This document shows positions 60,236 through 64,000 of a DNA stretch of 64,000 nucleotides, in pieces. The translations under genes and the position numbers were made by a program. The stretch is from DATGEP01 sp035310125 (GTDB lineage: Bacteria > Chloroflexota > Ktedonobacteria > Ktedonobacterales > JADMIN01): NCBI GenBank assembly GCA_035310125.1, contig DATGEP010000228.1:1-64000 (forward strand), read 5' to 3'. The notes under the pieces are model-generated. The model had not been told where the DNA came from and did no database searches. It was given only the letters and a program-made list of their open reading frames with translations. The first letter of the stretch is position 1; the number at the start of each line of letters is the position of its first letter.

Positions 60236-60811
60236 CTAGAGGCGCATCATGACTGCTTTGCACACGGCGCGCAACGTGGAGAATACACCCTGCCCTGACA
60301 CCGCCATTGCCTCGAATGCCTGCACGCGGCGACGATTCAGGTAGCGATCCAGTGTTGCGACGGGCACGGCTCCCGGCACGTCGCGCTTGTTCCATTGGAT
60401 GACGAAGGGGAAGTCACCCAAATCCTTCCCCATACGTCGCATGTTCATCTCCAGCTCGACAAGGCTCTGGAAGTTTTCCTCCATCTTGTCGGGCGAGGAG
60501 TCCACGACGAAGACCAGGCCATCAACACCGTTCAGCACGGCCACGCGGGTGCGCTCGTAGAGCACCTGGCCGGGCACGGTGTAGAGGTGGAAGCGCACGC
60601 GGAAGCCGTGGATAGCGCCGAGATCGAGCGGGAGGAAGTCGAAGAACAGCGTGCGCTCGCTCTCGGTGGCGATGGAGAGGAGATTGCCCCGCGCCGTCTG
60701 GGGTGCGTTGCCGTGGATGAATTGCAGATTGGTGGTTTTCCCACAGTACCCGGTGCCGTAATAGACGATTTTGCAGTCAATCTCGCGGTTGGCGACGTTG
60801 ATAAGTGCCAT
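60236..60811 (-). CDS. MglA-like small Ras-family GTPase
   Basis: A 191-residue small GTPase. The P-loop is YYGTGYCGKTTNLQFIH. The G3 region has TVPGQ in place of DxxG, as in MglA (YTVPGQVLYERTR), and the base-specificity motif is QWNKRDV. MglA-type proteins control polarity or motility with a roadblock-domain GAP, and in non-motile Chloroflexota their role is unknown. The preceding gene on the same strand is a roadblock protein, eight bases upstream. ATG at 60811 was chosen; a TTG four codons earlier would overlap the roadblock stop codon. Confidence 0.9.
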   Translation of the reverse strand: MALINVANREIDCKIVYYGTGYCGKTTNLQFIHGNAPQTARGNLLSIATESERTLFFDFLPLDLGAIHGFRVRFHLYTVPGQVLYERTRVAVLNGVDGLVFVVDSSPDKMEENFQSLVELEMNMRRMGKDLGDFPFVIQWNKRDVPGAVPVATLDRYLNRRRVQAFEAMAVSGQGVFSTLRAVCKAVMMRL

Positions 60812-60819
60812 GTATCCCG

Positions 60820-61314
60820 TCAATCCTGGAAGAGCAGATCAATGGTGTTGGCCACGGAGTCGCGGAACTGGACATTGACCACCTGTTCTTTGGCCTGGGC
60901 GCCACCGGCGCGGACCCGATCCAGCACGCGCGCGAGCTCGTCACACGCTTTGCGCGCCAGCACTTTGACGAGTCCCACGTGCGTCTGTTTGTCGAAGACG
61001 ATAACCAGCAGCCATTGATCGCCGATGAGGCTGGTGTACAGACTTTCATGGATACCCTGCTGAAGGATGTTCCGGAAATCTTTTTCGCCAAGGATCTCGG
61101 CGACGTGCCGCGAGGACGAGAACGCGCCAGCCAGGAGCGCGCCGAGCGCGATCACATCTCGCTGGCCCGCCTGCCCTTGCGTGGAAATCAGTTGGCCACT
61201 CTTGTCGAGCAGCAGCACGTGGCTGGCGCCTGTATCAAGGGTTAGCCGGCCCAGCACGCGAGCGATATTGCCAAGCTCGCTCTCAGAAACGACGAGGTTG
61301 GTCAGTTGCTCCAT
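60820..61314 (-). CDS. Roadblock/LC7-domain protein (MglB-like)
   Basis: A 164-residue protein of the roadblock/LC7 type: LTLDTGASHVLLLDKSGQLI, ALGALLAGAFSSSRHVAEIL and the strand SLIGDQWLLVIVFDKQTHVG are characteristic. It probably acts as the GTPase-activating or regulatory partner of the MglA-like protein encoded directly downstream. GGAGG lies six bases before the ATG at 61314. A -10 box (TATAAT at 61395-61390 on the minus strand) lies about 75 bases upstream. Confidence 0.88.
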   Translation of the reverse strand: MEQLTNLVVSESELGNIARVLGRLTLDTGASHVLLLDKSGQLISTQGQAGQRDVIALGALLAGAFSSSRHVAEILGEKDFRNILQQGIHESLYTSLIGDQWLLVIVFDKQTHVGLVKVLARKACDELARVLDRVRAGGAQAKEQVVNVQFRDSVANTIDLLFQD

Positions 61315-61615
61315 GAAGCTCCTCCTCGGCGGTGTAGCCGGTAACCGCATCCTCGATCCCGCGACCCACACGGCCTAACGGTCGCCGTCATTATACGGCC
61401 TTCCGGGCGCGGGCGCTACCGCATTGGGCGATTTTGCGCATGCTCATTTCCTCAGCGCGCCCTCTCGCTCGCAACACAGTCCGCTTTGGCGCGTAGACAG
61501 GTGTGAGGTATGACCTATTGTGCGCCGTCAAAACAGCGTATACTCAGCCTGTACGAGTGGCCTGTTTCTCACGGTATTTTTGTGCGTATCGAGGTAACTC
61601 AGAAGGACACAACAC
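61315..61615. promoter_or_regulatory. Divergent promoter region of the roadblock and DUF3352 genes
   Basis: Minus strand: TATAAT at 61395-61390 with a poor -35. Plus strand: TATACT at 61537-61542, with TTGTGC at 61516-61521 (15-nt spacing) as a weak -35. Nothing else was recognised. Confidence 0.45.
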
Positions 61616-63658
61616 ATGGGAAGCCCATACGGCCAGCAGCCACCGGCGGCTGCAAACTGCGCGAATTGTGGCGCGCAGATTGATTCATCGCAACGGTTCT
61701 GCGCGGTCTGCGGGCAACCTACCACAGGTGTCGCGTGGCAGGGCGGGACGACTTATCAGGCCGGGAGCAGCGGTATGCAAGCGGCCGGCCCATTGATGCC
61801 ATCTACGCCGCCGGCAAGTCCGCTAAACGCGGGGGTTGGGCAGACGCCGACGTATACGCCGACTGAAGGGGCGACGCCCCAGAGCGGGGTGAGCGGACCG
61901 AACTATCCGGCCCCTGCCTGGACTAATCCTTTGCAGCCACCGTACGCAGTGGGCCAGCAGGCTCCGTATGGGCAGGCGGCCCCGTCTACCGGCGGCCCGT
62001 TCGCGCCGGGGCAGGCGACGTACCAGACGCCTGGGTACGCGGCGCCAGGGCAGTATACGCCGACCTACCAGTCACCGGTCTCGCCAGCGCCACAACGGAA
62101 GCCTCGTGGCCGCGTGATCGCGCTGATTTCGGCCATCTGCATCATCGCCGTCCTGGGTGCGGGTGCGGTCTTCGCATTCAACGTTCTGGGCGCGCATACG
62201 GAGAATCAGGCGGCGAACATTCTCCCGGCCAATACGTTTGAGTATTCCGCGATTGACCTCGTCTCCCTGGCAAACAACAGCCATCACGTCACGCTGAACG
62301 ACCTGATCAATTCGTCGGGCCCCGCTGGGCAAGACGCCTTTCACGCAATCGGCTTGAGCTTCCAAAGCGACATTCAGCCGTGGCTAGGCCGTGACGTCGC
62401 TCTTGCCGTCTTCCAGAAGGACGCGAGCGCCACCCAGGTGAACCAGCCACTGGGCCGGATCGGCGGCGCATTTCTGATTCAATCGCGCGATGACGGAGCG
62501 GCGCAGGCGGCGATAACGAAGGCCACGAATTATCTGCGCGGTAAAGGCTCGAATGTCACCTCCAGCACGTATTCGAGCGTGTCGCTCTACTCGATACAGA
62601 TGGGCGACGCGGTCACGAGTCCGGCGGTGACATTCGGCGCGGGCAAGGGCTGGGCGATCATCGCGTACGACCCGACTTCGGCGCATATGGTGATTGATCG
62701 AATTGACGGCAAGGGCGACACGCTCGCCGGCAGCCAGGCTTTCCGGAGCGCGACCAGCGATCTGCCTGCCAACCGATTTGGCACGCTATACGTCAATCTG
62801 AAGGCACTTGTCGCCACGGTCAGCCCTAACAGCAGCGCGGATGTGCCGTTCCTGAACACGTATCCGGTCGCCTCCGGGTACACATCGTGGACGGACGCGG
62901 GCCAGCGTTTTGCGCTGGCGCTCAAGGGAAACGCGAACGCCGGCAATCTCGCGGGCGACACAACGTCGCTGGCCGGAATGGTTCCGGCGGGGGCACTGGG
63001 CTACGTTGGCGTCGCAAACCTGGGCGGACTCTATCAAGCGGCAACTCGCCTCGCTGGCACCTCCAGCGATCCGGTGCAATCGGACTATGGCGTTGCCGCG
63101 ACAGATCCCGCGCTGCAGCAGCCGGCAGCGTTCGCTTACCTGGGCGCCAGCGGCTCCCAGGCGCAGGCATTGTACCTGCATCTGACCAGTGATAGCGTGG
63201 GCCAAAATCTGATTCAGAAGCTTGCGAGCGCACACGGCTGGACGACACACACCACGACGATGGCCGGCCAGTCGGTGAGCGTCTTCTCCGACGACAATCC
63301 TGGTGGCTTCCTTGGGAATGACTACGGGTACGATGGCTCCAGCGGTCCATACACCGCTGGGTACGCGGCCATCGTGCACGGCACGCTCGTCGTTACTGGG
63401 AAGGATACCGCTATGCAGTCCATCATCGAGACTGCGCAAGGCGGACCTTCGCTGGGTCAGGATGCGACATTCAGCCAAATGGCCAGCGCGGCTCCCTCTG
63501 GTGCGGCGGTCACGGGATATGTGAATGTCGCGGGTGTCGCCTCCTCAACCGTCGCCCAGTCTAGTTCGCTTGTGTCACGTATGACAGCGGTGTTGGTGAC
63601 AGGCATCTGGAATGACTCGGAGATGCAGGTCACGTTCGACACGAAGCTCAACGGGTAG
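61616..63658 (+). CDS. Zinc-ribbon DUF3352 membrane-anchored protein
   Basis: A 680-residue protein. A zinc ribbon (C15, C18, C29, C32) is followed by a Pro/Gln/Tyr/Thr-rich linker of about 125 residues, a transmembrane span (VIALISAICIIAVLGAGAVF) and a large outer domain of DUF3352 type (ILPANTFEYSAIDLVSLANN). That domain has repeated two-lobed beta structure and, within it, GRDVALAVF and PAGALGYVGVANL. DUF3352 has no settled function. AAGGA lies eight bases before the ATG. The 3' end overlaps rnc on the other strand by 11 bases. Confidence 0.85.
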   Translation: MGSPYGQQPPAAANCANCGAQIDSSQRFCAVCGQPTTGVAWQGGTTYQAGSSGMQAAGPLMPSTPPASPLNAGVGQTPTYTPTEGATPQSGVSGPNYPAPAWTNPLQPPYAVGQQAPYGQAAPSTGGPFAPGQATYQTPGYAAPGQYTPTYQSPVSPAPQRKPRGRVIALISAICIIAVLGAGAVFAFNVLGAHTENQAANILPANTFEYSAIDLVSLANNSHHVTLNDLINSSGPAGQDAFHAIGLSFQSDIQPWLGRDVALAVFQKDASATQVNQPLGRIGGAFLIQSRDDGAAQAAITKATNYLRGKGSNVTSSTYSSVSLYSIQMGDAVTSPAVTFGAGKGWAIIAYDPTSAHMVIDRIDGKGDTLAGSQAFRSATSDLPANRFGTLYVNLKALVATVSPNSSADVPFLNTYPVASGYTSWTDAGQRFALALKGNANAGNLAGDTTSLAGMVPAGALGYVGVANLGGLYQAATRLAGTSSDPVQSDYGVAATDPALQQPAAFAYLGASGSQAQALYLHLTSDSVGQNLIQKLASAHGWTTHTTTMAGQSVSVFSDDNPGGFLGNDYGYDGSSGPYTAGYAAIVHGTLVVTGKDTAMQSIIETAQGGPSLGQDATFSQMASAAPSGAAVTGYVNVAGVASSTVAQSSSLVSRMTAVLVTGIWNDSEMQVTFDTKLNG

Positions 63659-64000
63659 ACCGACCGCGGTCGGTCTGCCAGCCTTCATCAGCCAGCGCGG
63701 AGCGGGCGGCGTCCTGCTCCGCCTGGCGTTTGCTATGTCCCGCGCCGCGCGCCGCCACATAGTCGCCAAGGTGGACCTCGACCACAAAACTGCGGTCGTG
63801 CGAAGGGCCGTCCTGGCTGACGACGACATACGTGGGCGTAACACCAAGCTGAGCTTGAGCAAGCTCTTGCAGTAGGGATTTGTCATCCTTGATCTGCTTG
63901 GATGCCGTGACGCGCTCGATCTCATCCCGCAGAAGCGGCTCGACGAAGGCTTGTGCGGCGCGCAAACCACCATCCAGGTACACAGCGCCCAGCACGGCCT
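63648..64000 (-). CDS. rnc: Ribonuclease III, C-terminal part (5' end outside window)
   Basis: RNase III cuts double-stranded RNA in rRNA maturation and RNA turnover. The visible part covers the last helices of the endonuclease domain (LGAVYLDGGLRAAQAFVEPL) and the whole double-stranded-RNA-binding domain (SLLQELAQAQLGVTPTYVVV, FVVEVHLGDYVAARGAGHSK then RQAEQDAARSAL). The gene runs off the right edge on the minus strand. Confidence 0.93.
   Translation of the reverse strand, partial: AVLGAVYLDGGLRAAQAFVEPLLRDEIERVTASKQIKDDKSLLQELAQAQLGVTPTYVVVSQDGPSHDRSFVVEVHLGDYVAARGAGHSKRQAEQDAARSALADEGWQTDRGRSTR

Overview
The window looks like a chromosomal stretch from a GC-rich bacterium, most probably of the phylum Chloroflexota and possibly class Ktedonobacteria. 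This is inferred from content, not from a database match. The pointers are a MalT-like LuxR regulator with an extra N-terminal module, several zinc-ribbon proteins tethered to the membrane, a Ser/Thr kinase with FRD in place of HRD, an MglA-type GTPase with a roadblock partner, and BNR-type secreted proteins. Housekeeping genes (mnmG, prfA, purD, miaA, glpK, trxB, purH, rnc, a tRNA-Pro) are mixed with regulatory and accessory genes. Promoters of TTGACA/TATAAT type can be read directly in front of many genes, which suggests an ordinary housekeeping sigma factor.

Layout. 0-5 kb: the end of a TPR protein, mnmG, and a two-component system with its own promoter. 5-7.2 kb: a methyltransferase and a HAD phosphatase, then a gene-poor patch with a strong hairpin. 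7.2-11.6 kb: a seven-gene minus-strand run of small oxidoreductase and detoxification proteins (dehalogenase-like hydrolase, SDR/Ddn chimera, VOC protein, two muconolactone-isomerase-like proteins flanking YceI, FMN reductase), headed by a 1034-residue MalT-like LuxR regulator at 12.2-15.3 kb. 15-21.5 kb: acetyltransferase, prfA, Nudix, metallo-beta-lactamase, purD and a PIG-L deacetylase. 21.6-23.4 kb: an ArsR/SRPBCC/DUF899 stress module whose two promoters carry the same operator. 23.6-36.2 kb: a sialidase fragment, DedA, an MFS exporter, a BNR-like secreted protein, a geranylgeranyl-reductase-like flavoprotein, a glycogen debranching enzyme, a lipoprotein and a GT2/GT-C fusion. 37-43.2 kb: anti-sigma/sigma pair, glutaredoxin, Ser/Thr kinase, miaA. 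43.5-51 kb: secreted SGNH hydrolase, TMEM175 channel, Eis-like acetyltransferase, glpK, and a six-helix membrane protein. 51-52 kb: a helix-turn-helix gene whose 3' half is built from exact 17-bp repeats. 52.4-64 kb: GH15 glucoamylase, two zinc-ribbon membrane proteins, trxB with a CsoR-type operator, a cupin, tRNA-Pro, purH under a ZTP riboswitch, an MglA/roadblock pair, a DUF3352 protein and the 3' end of rnc.

The most informative regulatory observations are these. (i) A ZTP (pfl) riboswitch with an intrinsic terminator and a mapped promoter lies in front of purH. (ii) A TATATTCAA/TTGAATATA operator is shared by the arsR promoter and the separate DUF899 promoter. (iii) A CsoR/CstR-like palindrome lies between the -35 and -10 boxes of trxB. 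(iv) Paired GTTC-N2-GAAC boxes lie in front of the MalT-like regulator. The most unusual coding observations are the PAESAT repeat gene at 51-52 kb and the apparent in-frame fusion of an SDR N-terminus to a deazaflavin-dependent nitroreductase C-terminus at 8.2-8.9 kb. No CRISPR array, rRNA, complete insertion sequence or prophage was seen.
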